NCBI RefSeq assembly: GCF_004011805.1
Contig: NZ_ML137196.1
Coordinates: 433,024-497,023 of the forward strand
Reading direction: 5' to 3'
DNA from: Piscinibacter defluvii
GTDB taxonomy: Bacteria > Pseudomonadota > Gammaproteobacteria > Burkholderiales > Burkholderiaceae_C
Length of the DNA: 64,000 bases
Within the stretch, counting starts at the first letter, position 1. The number at the start of each line of letters is the position of its first letter. The translations under genes and the position numbers were made by a program. The notes below the pieces were generated by a model, which did no database searches, was not told where the DNA came from, and saw only the letters and a list, made by a program, of their open reading frames with translations. Shown piece after piece: positions 23,629 through 33,000 of the stretch.

Positions 23629-24153
23629 GTGGCCACCTCCACGATCGCCCTGTGGGTCACGGCGGCGGTGCTGCTGTTCTGGGCCGTCGGCGCCTACAAC
23701 CGCCTGGTGCGGCTGCGCCATGCGCTGGCGCGGCGCTTCGCGGTGCTCGACCAGCAGTGCGACGCACGCCAGGCCCTGCTGCAGCGCCTGGCCGAGCAGC
23801 TCGCCGCGCTGCCCGGCAGCGAGGCGGCGGCGCCGATCGTCCAGGCCGCGCTGGCGCAGTGCGACGCGGCGCGCGCCCACGCGCGCAGCCGGCCGAGCGA
23901 GGCGCCCGCGCTGACCAGCCTGCGCCTGGCCGAGACCATCCTGTCCGAAGCGCGCGCGCGCCTGGCCGAGGCCCTGCCGGCCGACGAGGCGGGGCTCGCG
24001 CTGCGTGCCGAACTGGCGGCGGCGGACAACACGCTCGACTTCGCGCGGCGCCAGTTCAACGATGCGGCCGCCGCCTACAACCAAGCCATCGCGCAGTTCC
24101 CGACCTGGCTGATCGCCGGTCCGTTCGGCTTCCGCAGCGCCGCGCTGCTGTGA
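23629..24153 (+). CDS. LemA-like membrane protein
   Basis: A 174-residue protein starting at a GTG just after queC. One N-terminal helix (about residues 3-20) leads into AYNRLVRLRHALARRFAVLD and the C-terminal LemA pattern TLDFARRQFNDAAAAYNQAI. It has an extended coiled helical body. LemA proteins are membrane-anchored with an unsettled function. It is more divergent than typical LemA in the middle region (about 50-110). Confidence 0.8.
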   Translation: MATSTIALWVTAAVLLFWAVGAYNRLVRLRHALARRFAVLDQQCDARQALLQRLAEQLAALPGSEAAAPIVQAALAQCDAARAHARSRPSEAPALTSLRLAETILSEARARLAEALPADEAGLALRAELAAADNTLDFARRQFNDAAAAYNQAIAQFPTWLIAGPFGFRSAALL

Positions 24154-24160
24154 TCCGGCC

Positions 24161-24964
24161 ATGACCCGCCCTGCCCCGCCCACCGTCGCGCTGTCGGACG
24201 ACGAACGCCGCGCTATGGGCCGGCTCGACCGGGTGCGCGGCGCGGGCGGCATGCGCGCCGCGCTGCTCGCGCTGCTGCTCACGCCCGGCCATGTGGCTCG
24301 CCTGCGCGCCTGGCGCGAGGAGACGGTGCTGGTGCACGAGGCCGAGGAGATCCGCGCCGACATCGAGACGCTCGGCGGCCCGAGCCGCCTGCCCTGGTTC
24401 GAGCTGCTGCTGGCGCGCCTGGGCGGCACGCCGCTGGCCGAGCGCCAGGCGTTGCTGCGCTCGGCGCGGCGCGTGCTGGCCCCGCCCGGGCACCCGCTGG
24501 ACCGGCTGCTGCTGCTGGCGATGCGGCGCCACTTCGGCGATCACGCGGTCGGCCTGGTTCAGGCGGCGCCGGACACCGAGATCTCGCGCTTCCCGCCCAA
24601 CGACATGGTCCACATCCAGCGCTACACCGCGCACCTCGCGCGCATGGTGCCGAGCGACGACCCGCAGGAGGGCCGGCGCTGGTACCTGGCCGTGATGACC
24701 CGCTGGATGAAGCCCGACGAGATCCCGCCCTGGGAGAAGCCCGACGTCGACGCGCTGGTGCAGGCCCTCAACGGGCTGCAGGCGATGTCGTGGATGCAGC
24801 GGCCGCAGATCGTGCGCGCCTGGGTGATCTGCGCCTTCCCGCCCGGCCGGCCCGGGCCGCTGCCGCAGACCGCGGCCGATGCGCTGCGGCTGAGCTGCCT
24901 GCTGCTCGACTCACCGATGCCGGCCGAACTGGCGCGCCAGTACGTCGAGGTGTCGCTTCACTGA
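24161..24964 (+). CDS. Unknown protein after LemA-like gene
   Basis: A 267-residue protein I do not recognise. It is mostly helical by composition, with a short hydrophobic stretch (AALLALLLTPGHVARL, about 32-47) that is probably not a membrane span. Tryptophan-rich segments RRWYLAVMTRWMKPDEIPPW and SWMQRPQIVRAWV are its most distinctive parts. It lies 7 bp after the LemA-like gene, so the two probably work together. Its stop codon falls inside a 14 bp tandem duplication shared with the end of the convergent DUF3999 gene. Confidence 0.7.
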   Translation: MTRPAPPTVALSDDERRAMGRLDRVRGAGGMRAALLALLLTPGHVARLRAWREETVLVHEAEEIRADIETLGGPSRLPWFELLLARLGGTPLAERQALLRSARRVLAPPGHPLDRLLLLAMRRHFGDHAVGLVQAAPDTEISRFPPNDMVHIQRYTAHLARMVPSDDPQEGRRWYLAVMTRWMKPDEIPPWEKPDVDALVQALNGLQAMSWMQRPQIVRAWVICAFPPGRPGPLPQTAADALRLSCLLLDSPMPAELARQYVEVSLH

Positions 24965-24984
24965 GCCGGCTTCACTGAGCCGGC
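24957..24984. repeat. 14 bp tandem duplication at a convergent gene junction
   Basis: TTCACTGAGCCGGC occurs twice in tandem (24957-24970 and 24971-24984), with a partial third copy (TTCG). The first copy holds the stop of the plus-strand gene and the second the stop of the minus-strand DUF3999 gene. Confidence 0.85.
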
Positions 24985-26381
24985 TTCGCGGCGCCGCGCG
25001 CCAGGCGCCAGACCATCCAGCCCAGCCCGCCCACGCCGGCCAGCAGCACCGCCCACAGCAGCCAGCGCCGCAGCGCCTCGCGGCGCTCGCCGGCCTCGGC
25101 CTGGCGCAGCGCGGCTTCCGATTCCTGCCAGTCGCCCAGGCGCGCGCGGCCGAAGCGCGCGCGCTCGTCGTCCAGCGCCGGCACCAGCGTGGCCAGCGGC
25201 AGCGCCCCGGGCCGCACCTGGGCCGAGCCGGCCAGCAGCGCATACGGCGGCTCGCCCTGGGCCGCGAACAGCACGCTGCTGAGCTGCACGCGCAGCCTGA
25301 TCGGCACCCGCGCCGGGTCGAGCGTGCCGGCACGCGGGTCCGGCACGATGCGCAGGTAACGCGCCCGCGCCTGCAGCGCGAGCGGCGGCGAGCGGCTCAG
25401 CACGCCGTCGCGCTCGATGCGGTAGGCCACCGCGCCGGCCAGGCCCTGCCAGGGCTGGTCGCTGCGCTCGCGCGCCTGCACGTGCACCGGCGCCACCTGC
25501 GTGCCGGCCGGCAACTGCAGCTCGAGCTGCACCAGCGGCAGCACGGCGCCGAGGTCGTAGTGCAGCGCGCCGGGTGCGGCCTGCTTGGAGTCCGGCGCGG
25601 GCGGCTCGGGGCTGGCGGCGACCTCGATCTCGACCGGCTCGTCGAGCACGCGCGAGCGCTGCTCCACCCGCACGCTGTGCGCGCCGCTCAGGGCCGGCGC
25701 CGCGGCCGGGTCGCTCCAGACCAGGCGCTGGAAGCGCGCCGGTGCGGCGGGCAGCGGCACCCGCGGCTGCGTCAGCGCGCCGCCGGGGGCGGCCAGCGCC
25801 AGCAACTGGCCGGCGCCGGCCGGTTGCCAGCTGCGCAGGTCGGCGCTCTGCTCGAGCCGGTAGGCCGCGCTGAACTCGGCCGGGCCGGACCATTGCAGCT
25901 CGAGCGCCTGCGGCGCCGGCTCGTCCGCCGGACGGGCGGCAGGGTCGCCGAGGTCGATGACCCAGCCGGCCGGCACGCCCGCCAGCGCAGGCGCGCCGGG
26001 CCGGCGCGTGACGCGGATGCGCTCGCCCTCGACCGTCAGTTCCAGCGGCAGCGGCCAGGCGGTGCTGCCCGGCGGGCGCGGCGGCAGCGGGTAGAGCGCG
26101 GCCTCGCGCAGGCGCTCGCGGCGCAGTTCCTCGTCGGGCCGCGGTGCGAGCAGCGCAAACGGCACGTTGGCGCCGCGGGCGTCGACCACGCGCAGGTCGG
26201 CCAGGCCGGGCTGCTGGGTGCGCGCGTAGGCCGCCACCGGCAGCGGCAGCTGCACGAAGGCGCCGGGCCGCTCGACCACGATGTCGGCGCGGTGGCGCAG
26301 CAGCGGCTCCTCGTCGGCCGCCGCGGCGACGAAGGCCAGCGCGGCACCGGCCAGCGCCAGCGCGAACTCACGAGGGCGCAT
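24972..26381 (-). CDS. DUF3999 membrane-anchored protein
   Basis: A 469-residue protein with signal peptide FALALAGAALAFVAAAAD, a long beta-rich periplasmic region (for example LPLPVAAYARTQQPGLADLR), and one C-terminal helix (about 442-462). This matches DUF3999 in length and layout. The function is unknown; the family is usually paired with a DUF2339 protein, as here (14 bp overlap with the preceding gene). Confidence 0.86.
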   Translation of the reverse strand: MRPREFALALAGAALAFVAAAADEEPLLRHRADIVVERPGAFVQLPLPVAAYARTQQPGLADLRVVDARGANVPFALLAPRPDEELRRERLREAALYPLPPRPPGSTAWPLPLELTVEGERIRVTRRPGAPALAGVPAGWVIDLGDPAARPADEPAPQALELQWSGPAEFSAAYRLEQSADLRSWQPAGAGQLLALAAPGGALTQPRVPLPAAPARFQRLVWSDPAAAPALSGAHSVRVEQRSRVLDEPVEIEVAASPEPPAPDSKQAAPGALHYDLGAVLPLVQLELQLPAGTQVAPVHVQARERSDQPWQGLAGAVAYRIERDGVLSRSPPLALQARARYLRIVPDPRAGTLDPARVPIRLRVQLSSVLFAAQGEPPYALLAGSAQVRPGALPLATLVPALDDERARFGRARLGDWQESEAALRQAEAGERREALRRWLLWAVLLAGVGGLGWMVWRLARGAAKPAQ

Positions 26382-29085
26382 GGGCCTTCTCCCGGGCCGC
26401 CGGCAGCGGCGCCACGTAACCGATCACCAGCATCAGCACACCCACGCCGATGAAGGACACGATGCGCGTCACGGTGCCGCTGTCCGACAGGTCGACCAGC
26501 AGGAGCTTGAGCACCACCACGCCGAGCAGCACCGCGCCGACGATCCACGGCACGCGCAGCGCGCGGCGCGCGGCCCCCCACATCAGCGCCAGCGCGGTGC
26601 TGGTCCACAGCAGCGTCAGGCCGGTCTGCACCGCCGGCGCGGCGCTCCAGGCGGCCACCTCGAGCGGCACGCCGCCCCAGTGGTGGAAGCTGCGCAGCAG
26701 CATCGCGTTGAGCCACACGAAGCCTGCGCCGCCGAGCACGCCGGCGGTCGGCGCCGCAGGCCAGGCCACCGAGCGCGCCCAGGCCCAGGCGGCGACGAGC
26801 GCGACGCCGATGGCCAGGTCGAGCGGGCTGAGCAGCGGCAGGTAGGGCAGCGGCCGGGCCGAGCCGTCGGAGACCAGGTTGGCCAGCAGGGTCCACAGCA
26901 CACCCACCCCCGCCAGCACGCCGGCAGCACTGCGCTGGTAGGCCGCCGGCAGCAGCGCCGCCGGCCAGCGGCGCGCCGTCCCGGGGCGCGGCAGCACGAT
27001 CAGCAGCAGCGCCGGCACCGCCAGCCAGCCGAGCCAGGGCCAGGCGCTGCCGCTCTCGCCCCAGTCGGCGGTGAGCGCGCGGCCCTGCTGGGCCCCGAGG
27101 CCGGCCACCAGCAAGACGCCGAACACATGCACGAGGTGTTGGGCCGCCGGCGCCCAGCGCGGCAGCGCGCTGGCCAGCACGAAGGCCTGCACCGCCAGCG
27201 CGGCCGGCCAGGCCCAGGCACCTCCATGCTCGAAGGGCCCATCCTGGAACAGCACGCTGGCCAGCAGCGCGAGGCCCAGCAGCGGCAGGTAGCCGATCAG
27301 CGGCAGCGTGACCGTGCGCCAGCCGAAGCGGCGCCCGAGCAGCGCATGCACCAGCGCCACCAGCGCGGCCGCGCCGACCAGCGCCGCGAGGCGCGTGTCG
27401 GCCTCGACCAGCGCCTCCACATGCAGCACCGCGGTGGTCGCCCAGGCCAGCAGCGCCCAGCCGATCAGCAGCGGCTCCGCCCAGCGTTCCGGGCCGTCCG
27501 GCGCGGCATGGCGGTGCACGAACAGCGCGCCGGCCAGGGCCGCCAACGCCAGCATCACGCCGTTGAACAGCAGGGCGTTGGCCCAGGTGTCGGGCGACGG
27601 GTGGCGGTCGATCGCATGCAGCAGCGCGAAACCGGCGAGCAGCAGCAGCACGGCGCCGAAGGCGCGTGCCAGGCGGCGCGCTTGCCGGTAGCCGAGCCAC
27701 ACCAGCCCGGCGCCCTCCAGCGCCCAGGCGCCGGCCGTGCTGCGCGCGTCCAGCGCGAACGGGATCACCAGGGTCAGCAGCACCGTGCCGATCGCCAGGC
27801 TGCCCTCGAACACCAGCGCCAGCGGCGCACGCCCGCGCAGCGCGACGGCCAGCGCGACGTAGAACGCCGCCATGGCCAGGGCCGACAGCGCCGGGCCGTA
27901 GGTCACGTCGCGCACCAGGCCGTACTGCAGCGCGAAGACGACGGTGGGCAGACCGAACAGCAGCGTGCCGTGCACCCAGCGCGACGAGGCCGCGACCTCG
28001 GCGGCACGCCGCGCCGGCAGCAGCAGGATGGCGGCGAACAGCAGGAAGAAGGCGATCAGGAAGGCCTGCGCGCTGGCGTAGTGCTCGGCGCGGTACTGCA
28101 GCACGCCCCAGGCGCTGCCGACCAGGAAGGTGAACACGAAGCCGACCAGGTTCAGCACGCGCCAGGTGCGGAACCAGGCGACCGCCGCGATGCCGAGGTC
28201 GAGCACCAGGTAGTAGGCGAACAGCGCGACATGGTTGCCGCTGCCGGTGGAGACGAGCAGCGGCGTGGCGAAGCCGCCCAGCGCGCCGATCACCGCCAGC
28301 GCCAGCGCGTCCTGCTGCACCGCCAGCGCGGCGGCGAGGGCCGCGACCACCACCATCAGCGCGAACACCGGCACCGCGCCCAGCACGCCGTAGGCGCGGA
28401 AGGCGACGAACAGCGTCAGGTACAGCACCGCCACCGCGCCGCCCTGCAGCGCCTGCGCGTACCCGGGCCGGCGCTGGCGCAGCCGCCAGCCGAGCACCAG
28501 CAGCACCAGCGCCGCGGCGCCGACCGACGCCAGGCGCAGCTCGATCGGCCACTGCACATGCTCGGAGGCGTACTTGGCCAGGAAGGCCAGGCCGATGAAC
28601 AGGATGCCGACGCCGGCCTTGACGATGGTGTTGCCGCCGAAGAACCAGTCGCGCAGCGTGGTCACGAGACCGGGCGCCGCCGGGGCGGCCGGCGCGGGCG
28701 GCGCGGGCGGCGGCAGCGGTGCGGCAGCCGGCACCCGGTCGGGCACCGCGTCGGGCACCACGTCGGGCATCACGTCGGGCACGGCGCCGGGGCCGATGTC
28801 GGGCAGCGGCTCCGGCGCCACCGCGGGCGGCCTCTCGACGGACACCTCCGCGGCCGGCGGCACGGGTTCGGCGGCCGGCTCGGGCTCCGGTGCGGGTGCC
28901 TTGATCGCCGGGGCCGCCGCCGGCTGTGCCTTCAAGGCCTGCTGCAGGGCCGCGATCTCGCGCTGCTGGCGCAACGCCCGGTGGATCAGACCGCCCAGCA
29001 GCGCGCCGACCGCGGCGCCGAACTCGTTCTCGCCGGCCAGCGCGCCGCCGATCGCCCCCAACAGCACCGCCAGGATCACATGCAC
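26368..29085 (-). CDS. DUF2339 polytopic membrane protein
   Basis: A 905-residue protein with an N-terminal helix, a Pro/Ala-rich linker (about 60-130) that includes VPDVMPDVVPDAVPDRVP, then more than twenty hydrophobic helices beginning with FFGGNTIVKAGVGILFIGLA, the usual DUF2339 entry motif. The start is the GTG at 29085 after GGGAGG. A TAGAGT hexamer further upstream is a possible -10. The function is unknown; it overlaps the DUF3999 gene by 14 bp, so the two proteins probably form a membrane complex. Confidence 0.88.
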   Translation of the reverse strand: MHVILAVLLGAIGGALAGENEFGAAVGALLGGLIHRALRQQREIAALQQALKAQPAAAPAIKAPAPEPEPAAEPVPPAAEVSVERPPAVAPEPLPDIGPGAVPDVMPDVVPDAVPDRVPAAAPLPPPAPPAPAAPAAPGLVTTLRDWFFGGNTIVKAGVGILFIGLAFLAKYASEHVQWPIELRLASVGAAALVLLVLGWRLRQRRPGYAQALQGGAVAVLYLTLFVAFRAYGVLGAVPVFALMVVVAALAAALAVQQDALALAVIGALGGFATPLLVSTGSGNHVALFAYYLVLDLGIAAVAWFRTWRVLNLVGFVFTFLVGSAWGVLQYRAEHYASAQAFLIAFFLLFAAILLLPARRAAEVAASSRWVHGTLLFGLPTVVFALQYGLVRDVTYGPALSALAMAAFYVALAVALRGRAPLALVFEGSLAIGTVLLTLVIPFALDARSTAGAWALEGAGLVWLGYRQARRLARAFGAVLLLLAGFALLHAIDRHPSPDTWANALLFNGVMLALAALAGALFVHRHAAPDGPERWAEPLLIGWALLAWATTAVLHVEALVEADTRLAALVGAAALVALVHALLGRRFGWRTVTLPLIGYLPLLGLALLASVLFQDGPFEHGGAWAWPAALAVQAFVLASALPRWAPAAQHLVHVFGVLLVAGLGAQQGRALTADWGESGSAWPWLGWLAVPALLLIVLPRPGTARRWPAALLPAAYQRSAAGVLAGVGVLWTLLANLVSDGSARPLPYLPLLSPLDLAIGVALVAAWAWARSVAWPAAPTAGVLGGAGFVWLNAMLLRSFHHWGGVPLEVAAWSAAPAVQTGLTLLWTSTALALMWGAARRALRVPWIVGAVLLGVVVLKLLLVDLSDSGTVTRIVSFIGVGVLMLVIGYVAPLPAAREKAHAPS
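28738..28785. repeat. 12 bp imperfect tandem repeat in DUF2339 linker
   Basis: Four copies of a unit close to GTCGGGCACCAC, encoding the VPDx repeats (VPDVMPDVVPDAVPD) of the linker. In frame, so copy-number change would alter linker length without disrupting the gene. Confidence 0.75.
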
Positions 29086-29206
29086 GACCGGGCCTCCCGT
29101 CCTCGTCCGTCCTCCAATGCGCGGGCACTCTAGCAGTCTGCACCGCGCCGCCGCGCCGCCGCGCGGCGGTATCGCAGGGCGCCACCGGCGGCGTCGCCGG
29201 CTGCGC

Positions 29207-30019
29207 CTACAGGCAGCGGTGCGACAGTGCCGGCAGCTGGCCGCGCACCTCGGCCAGGCGCGCCGGGTCGAGCTCGGCAAGCACCACGCCCTCGCCCTCG
29301 GGCCGCACGGCGAGCACCTCGCCCCAGGGGTCGACGATCAGGCTGTGCCCCCAGGTGCGGCGGCCGTTCTCGTGCCGCCCGCCCTGGGCCGGCGCGATCA
29401 CGTAACACTGGTTCTCGATCGCCCGGGCGCGCAGCAGCGTCTCCCAGTGCGCCTGGCCGGTGGTGTAGGTGAAGGCCGAGGGCACCGCGATCAGGTCGCA
29501 GGGCGGCGTCATCAGCGCGCGGTACAGCTCGGGGAAGCGCAGGTCGTAGCAGATGCTCAGGCCCAGGCGCAAGGCGTCGACCGCCAGCGCGGTCGGCTGG
29601 CGACCGGCGCGGATCGAGGCGCCCTCGTCGTAGCGCTCGCGGCCGCCCGCGCCGTCGCGCTCGAAGCGGAACAGGTGGATCTTGTCGTAGCGCGCGGCGA
29701 GCGAGCCGTCCGGCGCCCACACGCCGCAGGCGTTGAGCACGCGCTGCGGGTCCGGGCTGACCAGCGGCAGCGTGCCGCCGATGATCCACAGGCCGTGCGT
29801 GCGCGCTGCCTCGGCCAGCATGGCCTGGATCGGCCCGGCGCCCGGCGGCTCGGCCACGCCGAGCTTGTCGCTGTCCTTCAGGCCCATGAAGCAGAAGTAC
29901 TCGGGCAGCGCGGCCAGGCGCGCGCCCTGCGCCGCCGCCTCGGCGAGCAGGCGCCGCGCCGTGGCCAGGTTGCGTGCCACGTCCGGCGTCGAGACCATCT
30001 GCAGGGCGGCGATCTTCAT
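29207..30019 (-). CDS. Nitrilase-family carbon-nitrogen hydrolase
   Basis: A 270-residue amidase of the nitrilase superfamily. The triad is Glu in ALPEYFCFMG, Lys in RYDKIHLFRFE, and Cys in LSICYDLRFPELYR. The DLRFPELYR and RYDKIHLF forms match the Nit1/NitFhit branch, whose bacterial members act as deaminated glutathione amidases. It lies 13 bp after yhdP and is probably cotranscribed with it. Confidence 0.9.
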   Translation of the reverse strand: MKIAALQMVSTPDVARNLATARRLLAEAAAQGARLAALPEYFCFMGLKDSDKLGVAEPPGAGPIQAMLAEAARTHGLWIIGGTLPLVSPDPQRVLNACGVWAPDGSLAARYDKIHLFRFERDGAGGRERYDEGASIRAGRQPTALAVDALRLGLSICYDLRFPELYRALMTPPCDLIAVPSAFTYTTGQAHWETLLRARAIENQCYVIAPAQGGRHENGRRTWGHSLIVDPWGEVLAVRPEGEGVVLAELDPARLAEVRGQLPALSHRCL

Positions 30020-30032
30020 GGCGTGCTCCGGC

Positions 30033-33000
30033 TCATTGCGCCGGCCGCGGCGCGGACGCGGCCGCGTCGACATCCGGCACTTCGTCACCCGGCTTGCGCT
30101 CGACCTTCTCCACCTTGGGGTCGTCCCACGAGCCGCTGACATGGAACTCGCGCGTGCCGGCCTGGATCAGCGGCCGGCGCAGGAACACCTGCGCGAGGAA
30201 GGTGCCCAGGCCGAGCGCCGGGTTGATCGCGGCATAGGCCAGCGAGGCGGTGCCGGCGTTGATCTCGGGCACCACGATCACGCGCAGGTCCTGCGTCTCG
30301 CGCGCGATGTCGGCGCTGCCCTCCATCAGCACCACGGCCTGCACGCCGCGCATGCGCAGGTTGTTGGTGCGGGCCACGCCCTGCTCGACCGTCACGTCGC
30401 CGGTGAGGTTGTCGAACGCGAAGCCCTCCTGGAACACGTCGCGGAAGTCCAGCGCCAGGCGGCGCGGCAGCGACTGCAGGCTGAGCACCGAGAGCAGCCG
30501 CGCGGCGCCCGGCTCGGCCTTGAGGAACTGGCCGGCGTCGATCGCCACGTTGATGTTGCCGCCCATGCTGCCGTAGTCCAGCGCCAGCGGCGAGCCGAGC
30601 CAGGACAGCTGCCCGGCCAGCTGACCCTTGCCGCCACGCACCGCGTGGCCCATGCCCAGGCGCTCGAGCAGCGCACCGCCGTTGGCGACCTCGAGCCTGA
30701 AGTCCAGCACCGCGCGGCGCCGCGCGCTGGCCGCGCCGCCGGGCACCGTCAGGTAGGGCCCGCCGACCTCGGCCCAGCGGCCCTTGCCGCTCAGCTGCGC
30801 CTCGGGCGTGCTGACGCTGAAGCGGTCGAGCCGCCACTCGCGCACCGCATCGCGGCCTTCGCCGGCGACGCCGTTGACGGCGACGATCTCGACGCGGCCG
30901 AGCCGCTTGCCGCGCAGCTCGAAGTCGTCGACCACGATGTCCAGCGCCGGCACGCTGGTGGGCTGCTGCTGGTCGAGCAGGGTCTCGACCTGCTCGGCAT
31001 CGCCCTTGGGCAGCGCGAGCCGTGCCAGCCGCGCGTACACGCGCCCGGCGGCACCGCCGGCGCGCGCGGGACGGTACTCGACGTAGCCGTTGAGCTGCTC
31101 GGCCTCGACGTTGCCGCGCCAGTTGCCGTCGTCCTGCGACAGGCCGGCCACCACCTGGTTGAAGCGCCGCGCGCCGCTGTGCAGCTCCTGCGCGCGCAGG
31201 GCCAGACGGGTCGGCAGGTAGCCGCCGGCATCACCCGCCGGTCCCGGCCCGGGGGCGGACGGGAACAGCCGTTCGGCCACGTGCTCCCACGGGTCGACCC
31301 GCAGCACGCCGAGGTTGAGGTTGGCATGCACGCCGGCCTCGGGCCAGGGCGCCGCCTCGTTCAGGCCGATGCCGCCGCGCAGCACCCGTGGCGTGTCGCC
31401 GGAGAGATCGCGCTGGAACTGGGCCTGCAGCAGCGTGCCGAGCTCGATGCGCAGGGTGTCGCGCGCGTCGCCGGCCGCGAGCGTGCTCTGCACGCGCAGC
31501 GGCAGGCTCGCCTCGGCCGGCTTGCGCAGCGGCGGCGGCAGGTCGATGGCCAGCCCCGCGAGGCTGCTGGTCAGGCTGAACTCGGGCAGGCCGCGCACGA
31601 AGCCGAGGCTCGCCCGGTAGCTGGTCTGCCCGCTCAGCGTGCCGGCCAGCCGGGCCAGCGGGCCGAGTTCCTCGGCGCGCCGCAGCGCCTCGGCGGTGGC
31701 GCTGCCCTGGCCGTTGAAGCGCAGGCTGCCGTCGCCCTGCGAGCCCCCGTCGAAGACCAGCTCGCCGCCCAGCACGCGCGCCCGGCCGTCGACCACCGCG
31801 AAGCCCTGCTGGCTGAAGTCGACCCGCCCGCGGGCCGCGCCGAACAGCGGCGCCCCGGGCACCAGGCGCAGGTCGTTGCCGGCCAGCGTGACGCTGCCCT
31901 TGACGGTGCTGGCCGGCAGGTCCTGCAGCGGCATGGCCAGCGCCAGCTTCAGATCGGCGTTGCCGGTCGCGCTGGTGCGCGCCAGCGCATGGCCGGTCCA
32001 TTCGCCGACGGGCGTGGTGTTGACGAAGCGCAGCATCTCGGCCAGCGGGCCGCGTGCCTGACCCTCGATGCGGAACACCGGCCGCTCGATCATGTCGCGG
32101 ATGCCGCCCTGCACGTTGGACAGGGCCACGTTGCCGAGCTGGCCACGCGCCGCACGGATCTCCAGCGTGCCGCGGTCGACCACGAACTCGCCCTGCACCT
32201 TGCCGAACGCGGGCCAGGGCGAGACCCAGGCCGGACGGTCGCCCTCGGCCGGTTCGTCGGGCACGTAGGCGAAGGTCCCGTCCTCCAGCCGGCCGGCGAT
32301 GCGGAACTCGCCCTCCTTCGCGCTGCGCGCGCCGACGAAGGGCACGTCCCACAGGTCGCCGCGGACCCGGAAGCCGGCGTCGCGCAGCGTGCCGCCCTGC
32401 ATGGCGCGGCCGAGGTAGCCACGGGTGTCGGGCAGCTGCAGCGGCAGGTAGCGTGCCACCTGGGTGGCGTCGGCCTGCAGGATGCGGCCGTCGAGCTCGA
32501 GCCGGCCGGGGTAGCGCCCGCCGCGACCGAAGCCTTCGCCCGGCCCGGTGCGCCAGGTGGCGGCGAGCTCGCCCTGGGCATCGGCGTTGGCGAAGCGCCC
32601 GTCCTTCACCTGCACGCTGACCTGGCTGCGCAGCGCGCCGCGCGGCGTCTCGATCTTCCAGGCCAGCTCGGCCGCGAGCGTGTTCAGCGGGATCAGCGGC
32701 ACGTCGAACACGCCCGGGAACTCGATCGCGCCGTCGTCGATGGCCAGGCTGGCCGTGCCGCCGGACTCGCTGGCCTCGACCTGCAGGTTGGCGTTGCGCA
32801 GCCCCGGCCGACCGACCGCGCCGGGCTCGGAGGCCGCCTTGGCCGCCAGCGCCAGGCCGCGAAAGCCGGCCTTGGCGCGGTAGCGGGTCGGCGCGTCGAG
32901 CGGCCCGTCCCAGCTCGCCACCAGGCCGTCGACGATGCCCTGCGGCTGCAGCTCGGCCAGCAGGCGCCGCACGGCTTCGCCGAGCGGCACGCGGCCCGCC

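Noticed and set aside
28738-28785. CRISPR-like repeats
   Set aside because: Contiguous 12 bp coding repeats without spacers, inside the DUF2339 gene. No other regularly spaced repeats were found in the window.
26281-29133. 950-codon plus-strand open frame
   Set aside because: Antisense shadow of the DUF2339 gene, composition typical of a GC-rich complementary frame.
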